From positions 7,501 through 36,931 of the forward strand of contig LRSR01011057.1 in NCBI GenBank assembly GCA_001579985.1: a stretch of DNA of 29,431 nucleotides, in the 5' to 3' direction. The stretch is from Hypsibius dujardini (taxonomy: Eukaryota > Tardigrada > Eutardigrada > Parachela > Hypsibiidae). The notes beneath the pieces are model-generated. The model saw only the letters and a list, made by a program, of their open reading frames with translations, made no database searches and was not told where the DNA came from. The position numbers were made by a program, and so were the translations under genes. Shown here piece by piece: positions 17,797 through 28,000 of the stretch (within the stretch, counting starts at the first letter, position 1; the number at the start of each line of letters is the position of its first letter).

Positions 17797-19665
17797 CTAT
17801 CGTTTGGTATTGCTAGTCGGCACCGGTGAGTCGTTAAACGTTTTCGCTCTCCCCGCCAGAATATTCCACGCAAAATAGTTAAGCGGTTGTTGCGCGGGCA
17901 GTGCGACGCCCTGGAAGCGAAAGAGCCGGCCGATGCCGTGGCAGTCGATGGGATGGACGGCGGTGATGCTGTGCCGGCCGATGAGGCCGGTATTGCTGAC
18001 CATCGGTCCGCTACTGATCTCCACGTGGTCGTCCACTCGGTACAGGACGGTGCGGTCCTTGGTGGGCGACTTCTCCGCGATCCGCGGGATCTGCTCCAGT
18101 TTGAACCGGTTGTCCACGAACATGTCCATGGCAAAGTCCGCGCTCACGTCCAGCCGCTCGATGGGCAGTTTGCGCTGAATGAGCCGGCTGATGATGAGGG
18201 TCATTGCCTGAAAAGTGGGAAGACATTATCAGAAATCTAGTTTTTCACTAGAAAAAATCCCCATTAGTGTTGTTTCAATATATTTTAAATGGCTCAAAAA
18301 GCGGCTTTCGATTCCAAATTGATTGTGATGTCGTTACTTAAACCACACTGATTCCCACGAAAAAAAAGATTATAGACCTGGAGCTCCTCCGATGTTGGTG
18401 TCCAGTCGTCCAATTTCAGGTCGACATCGCAAATGAAACTCCCCGACTGAAGATTCTGGTACGGCCAGCTGTGCAGCTCAACGAGAATGTTATCTCTGAA
18501 AAAAATCATGTGCGAGCGTCATGGGCAAAACTAATGCGAAAAAAACGCTCATATGAGAGAACAGGAAATCGACAAATCTGGAAAAAATATTCAACGCTGA
18601 AGTCCTTGCGCACATCGCTGAAGTCCTTGCGCACATAATGCATTAACCAAACGGCAGGAAAAACTAGCATAATTCAAGTCCAGTCAATGGATCAATCGCC
18701 CAAGTGGACACCTATGAAGTCGTGCTAGTCCCAAACATGGAATAATTTTTAAAGTGATCAATCAACCGCCACATTCCATTGATCGATTACACAATAAAGC
18801 AAAGGATCTGGAGTAAAAAATAATATGGAAGCTTTCGACTTAAAAACACGACAGGATAATCAACTATTCATTTAGTCGAACGATCAATTCGCTCGCTTAG
18901 AGAATAATAAAACAAGTACTCAGCTGCCGTAATTAGCAAATCAACATTCGAAAGCGATCAATCAATCGATCGACCAGAAGCGATAGCTAACTATCTGTCA
19001 ATCAAGCGATCAAGCAATCGCACAAAACACTCTGCTAAACCACAACAAATTCATAAGCCTCAAAATGATCCCCACCTGAAGGCCCGATCCGCAACATATG
19101 ACAGCAGCAACGAGCCCGTCCTCCAAAAAGCCAAATTGGCCTCGGTCGGGTTCTCGTCTGCAAAGTGCAGCAGCTGCAGTTCACAGGACTCCTCCAGCGG
19201 CCGGTGCATGTCCCACGGTCGGCCGTTCACCAACGCCAACGCGCTTCTCTTGGACAGCATCTGGCTCAGGTGCAGCGCACAGTCGTACGGCGTCGACATG
19301 GCCCGATTCATCACCAGCGTGCACTCCTCCGTCAGTCCGCGCGGCGTCACTTCAATCTTCTCCACGCGCCGCACTGATTCCAGCTGACGCGTCTTCTCCC
19401 GGCTGAAGAGAGCGTTCCGTTTCGCTCGAATCGCTTCATTGGTGAGGGTTCGATGGTGGGTCTTGCCGGAAGGGCTTTCACGCGTCGGCTCCGGGGAGGG
19501 AGTTGACGCCGGTGGTGAGGAGTCGTCATACGCGGGTTGCTGTTGGAAGGCAATGGATGTGAGATTTCTGCAAGTTTTTCCTGATGAGACCAAGAGTTGA
19601 TGATGATGGGGTCGCCAGGCTAGAGATACCGCGCACGATCCAGCGCGCTCACAAAATTTGAACAT
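17797..19665 (-). CDS. MRPL39: Mitochondrial ribosomal protein L39 (mL39), complete
   Basis: Component of the mitochondrial large ribosomal subunit. Three exons on the complement: 19665-19076, 18495-18378 and 18207-17797 (TAG), phase-consistent, 372 residues. After a presequence-like N-terminus (MFKFCERAGSCAVSLAWRPH and a Ser/Pro-rich stretch) the family core begins about residue 78: AIRAKRNALFSREKTRQLE, VEKIEV, MNRAMSTPYDCALHLSQ, SALALVNGRPWDMHRPLEES, AFWRTGSLLLSYVADRAF. This is the TGS/threonyl-tRNA-synthetase-like region. The later part has LKLDDWTPTSEEL, VDDHVEISSGPMVSNTG and FRFQGVALPAQ, all characteristic. The frame is open upstream to an ATG at 19719; I chose 19665 because the longer form adds an acidic stretch, unusual for a mitochondrial presequence. 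It is slightly longer than the human protein because of the low-complexity N-terminal part. Confidence 0.95.
18496..19075. other. MRPL39 intron 1
   Basis: The largest MRPL39 intron, about 580 bases. It contains a direct GCTGAAGTCCTTGCGCACAT duplication near 18597-18637 and scattered ATCA motifs. No open frame of interest was seen. Confidence 0.7.
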
Positions 19666-19725
19666 GGTACTGTCAGGATCTTCGTAATTCACTAATAATT
19701 TCGTAGAACAGATGAACACATTTGA

Positions 19726-19925
19726 TTGGGAAACGAAAAAATGGGAAAATCGGGAAGAAATTTCTTCTCGGGCGCTTGCTTGTTCGCGTTGTTATGCAGA
19801 CTTGTTCACCTCGGTGTTTCCGTTTGTTCGTGCAAAGTGTCCGTTTGTTCCTGCAAAGTGTTCGTTTGTTCGTTTCCGTTTGTTCGTCTTGCTTTTACTG
19901 TTCGCTTTGCTTTACCGTATACAGC
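19726..19925. repeat. Upstream repeat, copy A (TTTGTTCGTGCAAAGTG units)
   Basis: Begins with GGAAACGAAAAAATGGGAAAATC, continues into two to three ~18-base units of TTTCCGTTTGTTCGTGCAAAGT type and ends CTTTTACTGTTCGCTTTGCTTTACC. A related segment with the same order of parts lies at 21805-22028. Both lie shortly upstream of a - strand gene. Confidence 0.8.
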
Positions 19926-20017
19926 TGATTCATGTGAGAAACCTTTCAAACTGAATTTTCTAGTAAAGAGATGGCCACTAATGTTTGACTGATCTGATAT
20001 TTGTATTTTAGCAGCCG

Positions 20018-20422
20018 ACGACAAGATTGAGTACACTGGAGGGTCCGGAGAATGGGCAAAAGGGACGGGGCAGGGGGTGATTTTCAAACAATCGAACAAT
20101 CAACCACCTGACCACCCCTTGCTCCGCCCCTTTTGCCCATACCCCGGACCCTCCAGCATATTCAACCACCTGACCACCCCCTGCTCCGCCCCTTTTGCCC
20201 ATACCCCGGACCCTCCAGTGTACTCAACCACCTCACCACCCCCTGCTCCGCCCCTTTTGCCCATAGCCCGGACCCTCCAGTGTACTCAACCACCTGACCA
20301 CCCTCTGCTCCGCCCCTTTTGCCCATACCCCGGACCCTCCAGTGTACTCAACCACCTGACCACCCTCTGCTCCGCCCCTTTTGCCCATACCCCGGACCCT
20401 CCAGTGCACTCAATCTTGTCGT
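20018..20422. mobile_element. TIR-bounded element with five 62-bp tandem repeats
   Basis: The left end CGACGACAAGATTGAGTACA, continuing ACTGGAGGGTCCGG, is the reverse complement of the right end CCGGACCCTCCAGTGCACTCAATCTTGTCG. The left ~75 bases are an inverted copy of the repeat unit. Then come five direct 62-base units: CTCCAG recurs at 20151, 20213, 20275, 20337 and 20399, exactly 62 apart. The unit holds CTGCTCCGCCCCTTTTGCCC. The structure resembles a MITE with internally amplified subrepeats. Confidence 0.9.
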
Positions 20423-20503
20423 TGACTGTAGCAGATTTTATAGCGCGGCAAGGAAAACTGGACCACTCAGTGATCACTGGCGTATATTTGACTGCAAAAT
20501 AAT

Positions 20504-20509
20504 TTTATT
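20504..20509 (-). promoter_or_regulatory. Candidate poly(A) signal AATAAA, coiled-coil gene
   Basis: AATAAA on the - strand about 145 bases past the stop of the coiled-coil gene. Confidence 0.35.
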
Positions 20510-20653
20510 GATTAGGGGTCCAGCGGGGCTCTCGCCCTCTCCTTGGACCCCAGGCAGAATTAGCTTCCAATGCCTCAACTTTCGACTCCGTTGCTAGAAC
20601 CTCAATAATGAGCCACTGATTTTCTTCCAGGATATCTTTGGACGACTGCGAGT

Positions 20654-21745
20654 TCAAGTGCTTTCAGACGTAGATCTTTGAAGAGCAAGCTGTTTGATGT
20701 CCTCCCGTACATTTTGCGGAAGGTCCTTCTCTAATAGGCTTCGCAGTTCATCTTGCGTTCGTTTCAGCTTCTTCGATTCCTCGCCGAGATCTCGCAAGGT
20801 GAATTTGTCCTGCAGAATTTGGTCCCGGTTCTAAAAGAGCAAGGCAAAGTTCATTCACGATTGTCAATTTGTAAACCGCGTGGAATTGCAAACTCACCGA
20901 ACGTTATCCAGATCTTTCTTCGTTCTCCGGATGTTATCAGGAGTAGCGGCCAGCTCCTCCTCCTTGGCTTGAATATCCACCGTCATCGAAGCCAACTCAG
21001 CCTGAACAGATTGGAGCTCATCCTCGACGCCCTTCCTTTCGTATCTACGGTCACGATATCACCCATTCACTGTTATGTTGATCGCAGCAGAAGATCGGAT
21101 TAAAAGTCTAGTTCTAACTGCCTTTACTCCTTGAAATTTTCAACGTCACAAAAGTAGAAATCGATTTTTAAAAGCATTTTTTTATTTAAAATCGTTAAAT
21201 TTATCGTTAATCGTTAAAATCGGTACTTTCAAATATTACGATGTTATATTGAACTTTTTCTTTTAAATACTGAAAATGGGGGTTTTCTTTTCAATTACAT
21301 AAGCGTTTTTATTTAAATATAATTTTGGAATCTAATGTATTCATTTAAAGTCAAACACATTATTTAAACAACGCTAATCAGGATTGAATGGATTGATCGA
21401 TTGATTAGTACAGCCGACGAATGGCAAAGGAATGTCCAATCGATTGATTGATTCACCGACATCGAAACAGAACCTCCCTACCGAGTCGGATTTCCTTAAC
21501 GAACGATGAATCTAGCCGTTTCGCCCATGTGTCATCCAAGTGATAGCTTGCCGGGAGGAAGGAATAATTGCGACAGCCTAAAAGAAAGCATTTAAATGGA
21601 ATATGGCGAATCAACGGTAATAAAAAGGAAGAGAGGTTATAGACGGTACTCACCGGCTCGTAATGCGCTTCAGCATCACAGATTGATCGCTCCAAAAGAT
21701 GAACCGTCGCACCAGCACCATGTCTGTGCCCCCACCCAGGCCTAA
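20654..21745 (-). CDS. Coiled-coil protein of unknown family, exon model incomplete
   Basis: I do not recognise the family. Four candidate exons on the complement: about 21745-21654, 21577-about 21458, about 21047-20898 and 20830-20654 (TGA). The third and fourth encode a charged helical region, YERKGVEDELQSVQAELASM and then ESKKLKRTQDELRSLLEKDL, with hydrophobic heptad spacing typical of a coiled coil, ending QRSTSEST. The second encodes a less regular YHLDDTWAKRLDSSFVKEIR segment. The second-to-third junction (CG|GTGAAT to AG|ATAC) is in phase. The first and last junctions are one base out of phase if the strongest GTGAGT donors are used; weaker in-phase donors exist (A|GTACCG near 21650 and AAC|GTTCGG near 20904). 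The start codon is not identified: the first exon begins after TTGTTTAG and may be internal. Confidence 0.55.
21048..21457. other. Intron of the coiled-coil gene, AT-rich
   Basis: AT-rich sequence with repeated ATCGTTAA motifs near 21185-21220 and TGATTGATT motifs at its 5' end. No exon was recognised. Confidence 0.55.
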
Positions 21746-22162
21746 ACAATCAGGGTACAAAACGGCCGGTGGCTTCGAAAGGATGTACTGTATTTGTATT
21801 AGGAAATAAAAAGAGCACGGGGAAAATCAGGAAAATCATGCGTTCTGGCAAAGTTGGCACTTTGTTCCTGCAAAGTTTGCACTTGTTCCTGCAACGTTTC
21901 TACTTGTTCCTACAAAGTTTGCACTTGCTCCTGCAAAGTTTTCCCTTGTTCGTGCAAAGTTTCCGTTTGTTCGCGTCGGTATTCCGAGATGTTCGTTTGG
22001 CTTTTTACTGTTAGCTTTGCTTTACCATTACGTTCGCGTCGCTTTTCTCCACTTGTTCTCACACAAGTTGCGATCGTTCGAAATCTCCATTTTTACCCAG
22101 TCATTCCACTCTGCTTCTTGTTTCTCATCAGACAGCGTCGTTCTTCTCTTCTACCTGCCATC
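21746..22162. other. Intergenic region upstream of UCHL5
   Basis: About 400 bases between the coiled-coil gene (-) and UCHL5 (+), mostly filled by copy B of the upstream repeat. A TTTCTCATCAG acceptor-like motif ends about 30 bases before the UCHL5 ATG, similar in position to one before eIF3d. Confidence 0.55.
21805..22028. repeat. Upstream repeat, copy B (TTGTTCCTGCAAAGTTTGCAC units)
   Basis: GGAAATAAAAAGAGCACGGGGAAAATC-like start, then about six ~18-base units of TTGTTCCTGCAAAGTTTGCAC type, then TTTTTACTGTTAGCTTTGCTTTACC. It shares its order of parts with 19726-19925, but the tandem core is expanded. Confidence 0.8.
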
Positions 22163-24241
22163 ATGTCGGGTAACGGTGAATGGTGCACGATTGAAAGCGA
22201 CCCCGGAGTCTTCACCGAACTCATCCGCGACTTCGGTGTGAAGGGGGTGCAGGTGGAGGAGCTATACATGTTGGAAGAGCAGCTCTTTGAGGAATTCAAG
22301 TATGCTACTTCTTGCTCTGCCGCTAACTCTCCGCACTGCATTGTGACTTCTAGAAGTTTCACATTTCCTTTTTCGCTCTAGGCCAATTCATGGGCTCATT
22401 TTTCTCTTCAAGTGGGTTCCGGAAGCGGTGGATCCTGCCAAGATCCTCCGCCATAATGATATTTATTTTGCCAAACAGGTACGAAATGCATGAAATGGCT
22501 GTTATCTTAGATTATCTCAAATGGCTTTTTGGTAAAGGAAACAACAGTTTTAATAATAAATTAATATTTATGCGGATTTTGGGTGTAAGTGATTTAGAAA
22601 TCAATATACATTATTGTATTGTAAACAAACTCTTCGTTGTGTTATCTCTAAGCGTTCTTTACGTTGATTGATCTCTTGGCTTGGTCTTGCGCACTAGATT
22701 AGACCAATGACAGATTGATTGATTGGACCAATTACAGATTGATTGATTGGACCAACGACAGATTGATTGATTGGACCAACGACAGATTGATTGATTGACG
22801 GAGTGCGGCTCGCACTGGGCTATTAGATGGGTTGTGAAATGGCTGGATGGATTGATTGATTTGATTAATTATTTACCTCGTTTGTGGTTCGATTCATGTA
22901 TACACTATGAGGAACTGTGCTTATTCCAGGTGATTCACAATGCTTGCGCCACTCAGGCCATCATCAACATTCTGCTCAACTGCCATCACGCCGACATCGA
23001 ACTGGGTGCCGCACTGGCACCGTTCAAAGACTTCACGCAGTCCATGGATCCGATGTTGCGGGGCCAGTGCCTGAACAACAGCGATCAGATTCGCGCCGTT
23101 CACAACAGTTTCGCGCGCAATGAGGTGTTTGAGACGTTCGGACGCAAGACTGACAAGGACGAGGACGCCTTCCATTTCGTGGGTTATCTGCCGGCTGCTG
23201 GACACCTGGTGGAATTGGATGGACTGGCGGAGGGACCGATTGACCACGGGGTCGTGGCGGACGGGGCAGACTGGCTGGCGATGGCTAAGCCCATTATTGA
23301 GGAGAGAATGAACCGGTGAGCAGGCGGTGCAGCACTGAAAATGACAGGCTGGGAGACAGTCAAATGGATAGATACGCCCAGGACGAGCAGATATACTGAC
23401 GGGGCAGGACAGACAATCAGACTTACATACAGGCATAAGCACTTGATAATAGACAGGCAGACAGTCAGCTAGGCACATAGGCATATAGGCAATCCTATGG
23501 CTAGACTAACATGTCAGTTTAAACATATAGAATGAGCGTGCAGATACAGAGACAGATAGATAAGCTGACAGACAGACAAGCAGGCAGACAGACAGACAGA
23601 CAGGCGGGCGGGCAGGCAGCTTAACAGGCAGGCAGGCAGACAGACAGACAATCCGAACGAGCAGGCACACAGATCGTAAAAGCATTGATGTACAATCAGA
23701 CATGGGAATTCTCTACTCATTCGGTTACTTATTTTTGCGCTTCAGATACGCTGGAAAGGAACTGCGGTTCACCCTGCTGGCTGTGGTCAGTGACCGCAAG
23801 CTGGTCTACACCCGACGGATAGAGGAGCTGCAGAAAAAGAATGAAAGTATGCCGAGTGACGAGGCCATTGAAGAGATCAACCAGCTGAAGGAGCAGATCG
23901 AGCAGGAGAAGCTTCGCGACAAAGCGAACAAAGTACGCTTAGATTTGTTGTAGTATTAATACATCTTGTCAAGTCCCCAGCCGTACCCAACTTACGTTTT
24001 GCACTCCTTATAGATTGAAAATATCCGCCGGAAGCACAACTTCTTGCCGTTCATTGTGGAACTCTTCAAAGTCCTCGGGGATAGCACTAAGCTGAGCAGC
24101 GTCTACGAAGAGGTTGGTATTGTAAAGGCCTCACAGCCTCGATGTAACCGCCACAACGTCCGTCCTTTTTTCATGTAGGCCGCGAAGAGAGGACAGGAAC
24201 GCGAACGTCGAAACAAACGCCTCAAAACTGAGAGTGCTTAA
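22163..24241 (+). CDS. UCHL5: Ubiquitin carboxyl-terminal hydrolase L5 (UCH37), complete
   Basis: Cysteine deubiquitinase of the C12 family. In animals it works on the 26S proteasome through RPN13 and in the INO80 complex. Six exons: 22163-22299, 22382-22478, 22930-23315, 23746-23932, 24014-24112 and 24179-24241 (TAA); phases agree; 322 residues, against 329 in human. The N-terminus [20 protein letters not shown] is diagnostic. The catalytic apparatus is intact: oxyanion Gln78, nucleophile Cys84 in HNACATQA, His160 in EDAFHFVGY and Asp175 in [12 protein letters not shown], each four less than the human numbering. The C-terminal helical ULD region ([19 protein letters not shown], a charged coiled coil, then [19 protein letters not shown] with one or two substitutions) is the partner-binding part, and the tail is basic. 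It is convergent with slo. Confidence 0.97.
22701..22797. repeat. 24-bp tandem repeat in UCHL5 intron 2
   Basis: Four copies of a 24-base unit, GGACCAACGACAGATTGATT plus GATT, with minor changes, in the 450-bp intron before the catalytic exon. Confidence 0.9.
23520..23651. repeat. (CAGA)n array in UCHL5 intron 3
   Basis: CAGACAGACAGGCGGGCGGGCAGGCAGC-type array. It is the complement of the CTGT family. Confidence 0.9.
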
Positions 24242-24243
24242 CC

Positions 24244-24355
24244 TGACACGTGGGAAAGTTGTCAAGTGGGAAGTTGACAAGTGGGAAGTTCTCATGCGAG
24301 AAGTTGTCACGTGGGAAGTTCTCGGGTGGGAAGTTGACACGTGAGAAGTTTTGGC
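24244..24355. repeat. ~16-bp tandem repeat (GTGGGAAGTTGACA) in UCHL5 3' UTR
   Basis: About seven imperfect copies of a 15-17 base unit based on ACGTGGGAAGTTCTC start three bases after the UCHL5 stop codon, so they should be transcribed in its 3' UTR. Confidence 0.88.
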
Positions 24356-24514
24356 CTTTATGATTTGCATCCTTGTTCTCTCGTTCTCTTCACTTTGTAC
24401 GTTGCTCTGTTCGATACTACACAATGTGGTCTTATTAGCCGTTACAAGCCTAGATTCTACGTTCTTTTTCGTGGTGGTTACTCACCTGGTAGCTTGTAGC
24501 TTCAATTTCATCAA

Positions 24515-24520
24515 AATAAA
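24515..24520 (+). promoter_or_regulatory. Candidate poly(A) signal AATAAA, UCHL5
   Basis: AATAAA about 275 bases after the UCHL5 stop and only 36 bases before the slo stop on the other strand, so the two 3' UTRs probably overlap or nearly meet. Confidence 0.4.
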
Positions 24521-24555
24521 ATGGCCAAAATGTCAGAAACCTGAACAGTTTTGAG

Positions 24556-24981
24556 TTAAAACGTCGACAACGAGCAGGTTGGCAGAAATTTTGGACTTGG
24601 TTTCCAGTTGGGTCCTCGCAATGCGAAAATCTCGTCCGTCACGTCCAGTATGAACGAATGCGGTGGATTGGAGATGACATAACGCTTGGAAGAGGATGTT
24701 GTCATTTCTCGAGCCAAGTCCACTCTGCGCGACACACCCAGTACAACCAAGCCTAGGTTGATCAGTGCGTCCAAGAATAGTCCGCCGTAGAACGATCCCT
24801 GAATGAAATATTCTGCTTGTATACTCAGTAGGCGCTAGAGCAGCAAGCTACGCGGGCGGACAGACAGACCGATAAACAGGTAGGCAAAGAGGAAGATAGA
24901 CAGGGGGATAGGCAGACAGACAGACAGGCAGAAAGACAAACAGACAGACATATACAGACAGACAAACAAACAGATATAAAT

Positions 24982-25030
<49 letters not shown>

Positions 25031-28000
25031 TAAACAGGGAGGCAGACAGACAGACCGACAAATAGATAGACACACTGAACGCATTCTAACAATGAGGCGT
25101 GCAAAATGAAGTAGACAAGTGTAATTACGAAATCAGCTGACTGGCAAAGGAATAGGCAAAAAATATGCTATCAGTTTACCACATGTGAGCGCAGAGGTCC
25201 TCGGTCGAGCGCCATTTGAATAACACTGATCTGGTCTTTGGTTTCCGCCGGCAGTGAAATGTCTTCCCCTCCAATTAATCCTTCAATCCGCCAAAAATTA
25301 CAAACGACCTCGCACGGTTTGCACAACATCAAGTTCCCTTACCGGCGCCTTCGGCAAGCAGCCGTTCCAGCTCTAATGACGCTCCCCCGAATATCATGGC
25401 ATGGAATACCTTGACGATGGGTGGATTGAAAAAGCTGGTGATCATGAGGAGATCCAGAACGGTGGCGGCAAACGTCCGACCACCGGCGTAGGGCTGCGTC
25501 AGGTAAAACTCCGTGCCGGGTAGGTCCTCATCATCTTGCTCCAAAAACTGAACATTCGACTCCCGCACTAAGAATTAAGTTAAACTGAAGAATTCCAAGA
25601 CGAATAATATTTCTGAGCAGAAAAGGAAACACAACGACACACATACTAAGATCTGTGATGAGCGGGACCTCGTATCCAGTTAGCCGAGGCTCGATTATTT
25701 TATGTTCTTCGTAGACTCCCGAATATCGGTCTGAAAGTCAGTAGCTCATAGCAATGTCGATGACCCTGATAATTACCCACAACGGCACACTGTTTTAATT
25801 ATGGATATAACAGGACAGTCCTTCCGATCAATGTTCAAGTACTATGTACTTTAAGTTTAATTGAAATTAAAATACGTAGAGGCAAAAATAAATTAGAGTG
25901 ACTTCAGCTGTAGAGATTTAACGTTTTTTAGTTTATCCGTCTTCGAACCATTCAAAGTTTAGCAGTCCAAGAAGACTCTCCAGTCACTGAAGTACCGGAG
26001 ATCGTCGCGACGATCTGGAGCGTTATTTTGTTTTGGCTACCTAAGCTTTTATTTTGTGACTAACATTTTAAAATCTCGGACAAACATTAAGTAACAAATT
26101 TAACAATATTGATCCGTTTTGATCTACATATACATCTACATCGACACTGGAATCAAAGAAAAATCGGAGTGGCTACTTTACCCCCCTTTGACGACGGACG
26201 GACGACGGACGGATGGATAGACAACGAAAGACGGACGACGGAAGACGGACGGACGACGGACGGATGGACAGATAACGAACGACGGACGACGGACGGATGG
26301 ATAGATAACGAAAGACGGACGACGGAAGACGGACGGACGACGGACGGGCGACGGACGACGGACGGACGACGGACGACGGACGATGGACAGACAACGAACG
26401 ACGGACGACGGAAGACGGACGGACGACGGACGGGCGACGGACGACGGACGACGGACGATGGACAGACAACGAACGACGAACGACGGACGACGGACGACGG
26501 ACGACGGACGACGGACGACGGACAAACAGACGAACGGGCAGCATGGGAGAGGTGATATAGCCAGGGTTCTATTGGACCCCAGGGAGGGGTAAAATAACCG
26601 AGGTGCTGTTGGGCCCCACACACTACAGGGTAGGGGTAAAATAGCTGTAGCCAAGAAAGATTGGCAGTATAGCGCCACCAGAAAACCGTAGGCAAATGCC
26701 GGTCCGATTAATATTTCCTTACTGTTTTCGTGATCGAGAACGGAGTTCTCCGCCGGGGAGAAGCGCATCGCCCGGACGTTTAAGGTCGCCAGAATGACGG
26801 CCTTATCCGCCAGAGTGGGATCCGTCGCGGCCATTTTGTCGCTGGCACTGGGTGCGCCCAGGATGACACACATTTGGCAGGTGTTGAGGCGAACAGCTCG
26901 CAAATCCGATCGGTTCAAGGCGGTACCCTTCACATAGACAGCGGAACGACACCAAGTCTGTTATACACCCCCGCCACAGGGAACTAAAGTAGTATTCACC
27001 GGGATACGCTCATCTTACGAACCTTGACAATGTAAAGCCTCGGCATGTTATGCAGGAACGGCCATTCCTTCTCCAAGAACCCGACATCCCCGAGCACGAC
27101 GATATCCCGTAGCTGGTCCGCCTTAAGACTGCTCGCTCGCAGCGGCAGCACCAGATTGGCAAGGCCGATGATTTGTGAATTCGACTGAGACAGCACGCAG
27201 ACGACGATGTGGTTGACGAACCCGGCGGCGGTCGCTTGCAAACGATCCTGCATGATATGTACCCAAGGCGTAGTTAAATATTGGGCTGAGAAAGCGACGG
27301 AAAGGACCGACGGTCAATTTAAGAACTATTCAATTTATGGAGAAATATTTAAATATTTAAAAAAATTAACATTTCATTTCGTCGCACCTGAGAGGTAAGA
27401 CGAAATGAAAGAAGAGGCAGGACTAATCACTGGCAAGCTTTCTTACAGAGAGAAACCATTACCGTATTCCCCCGATCTCAAGGGACACTTTTTTGCCCTA
27501 CCAGTTAATTTGATCCACCCCGGATCTTATCTGTTCATCACCGTTTGCAATTATTTAGCTACAATCAATCAATCAACTGATTTAATGTATGCGTCAAGAC
27601 ATCCCGCTTAATCAATCAATCAATCGATCGCTGCCAAGTTGCGCTTAAATTTCAACCAATCACGACACAGTGAATCCGATTGAACAGTCAACCGATGACT
27701 GGAGGGGGTGGGGCTTAACTGTCCCTTGAGATCGGGCGAATACGCTACTCTTATTAACATGACATCCTTCATCCTCTCGGTCATCATCGCGTACCATTTG
27801 CACAGCAGCGAGCGGTTTCGCCGGGCACCAGTGAAACATTCCGGTGGAATCATACAGGGACCGATTGTCGCGACCGCCGGACGGTGCAAACGGCGAGCTT
27901 TGTCCGTAATGATACGCAGGAAGATCCGTCTCCGAGCTGCGCCTCTCCGGTCTACATAGGAATCGAACAGTTTCATTTGATCTACGCCCCGATTTAACTA

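Larger units (their letters stand above)
19666..20653. other. Region between MRPL39 start and coiled-coil gene end
   Basis: Upstream of MRPL39 (-). It holds the shared upstream repeat (19726-19925), the 62-bp array with inverted ends (20018-20422) and the 3' UTR of the coiled-coil gene. No further gene was seen; open frames through the 62-bp array are artefacts of the repeat. Confidence 0.65.

Noticed and set aside
20018-20422. CRISPR-like array (regular repeats)
   Set aside because: The 62-base units are contiguous with no unique spacers, and the host genome is an intron-containing eukaryote.
20077-20502. 141-residue Pro-rich forward open frame
   Set aside because: It is generated by the 62-bp tandem repeat; no start context, domain or splice support.
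26109-26933. Long Arg/Ser/Pro/Val- and Asp/Gly/Arg/Thr-rich frames in the slo intron
   Set aside because: Repeat artefacts in a GACGGACGACG array; only 26927-26723 is a true slo exon.
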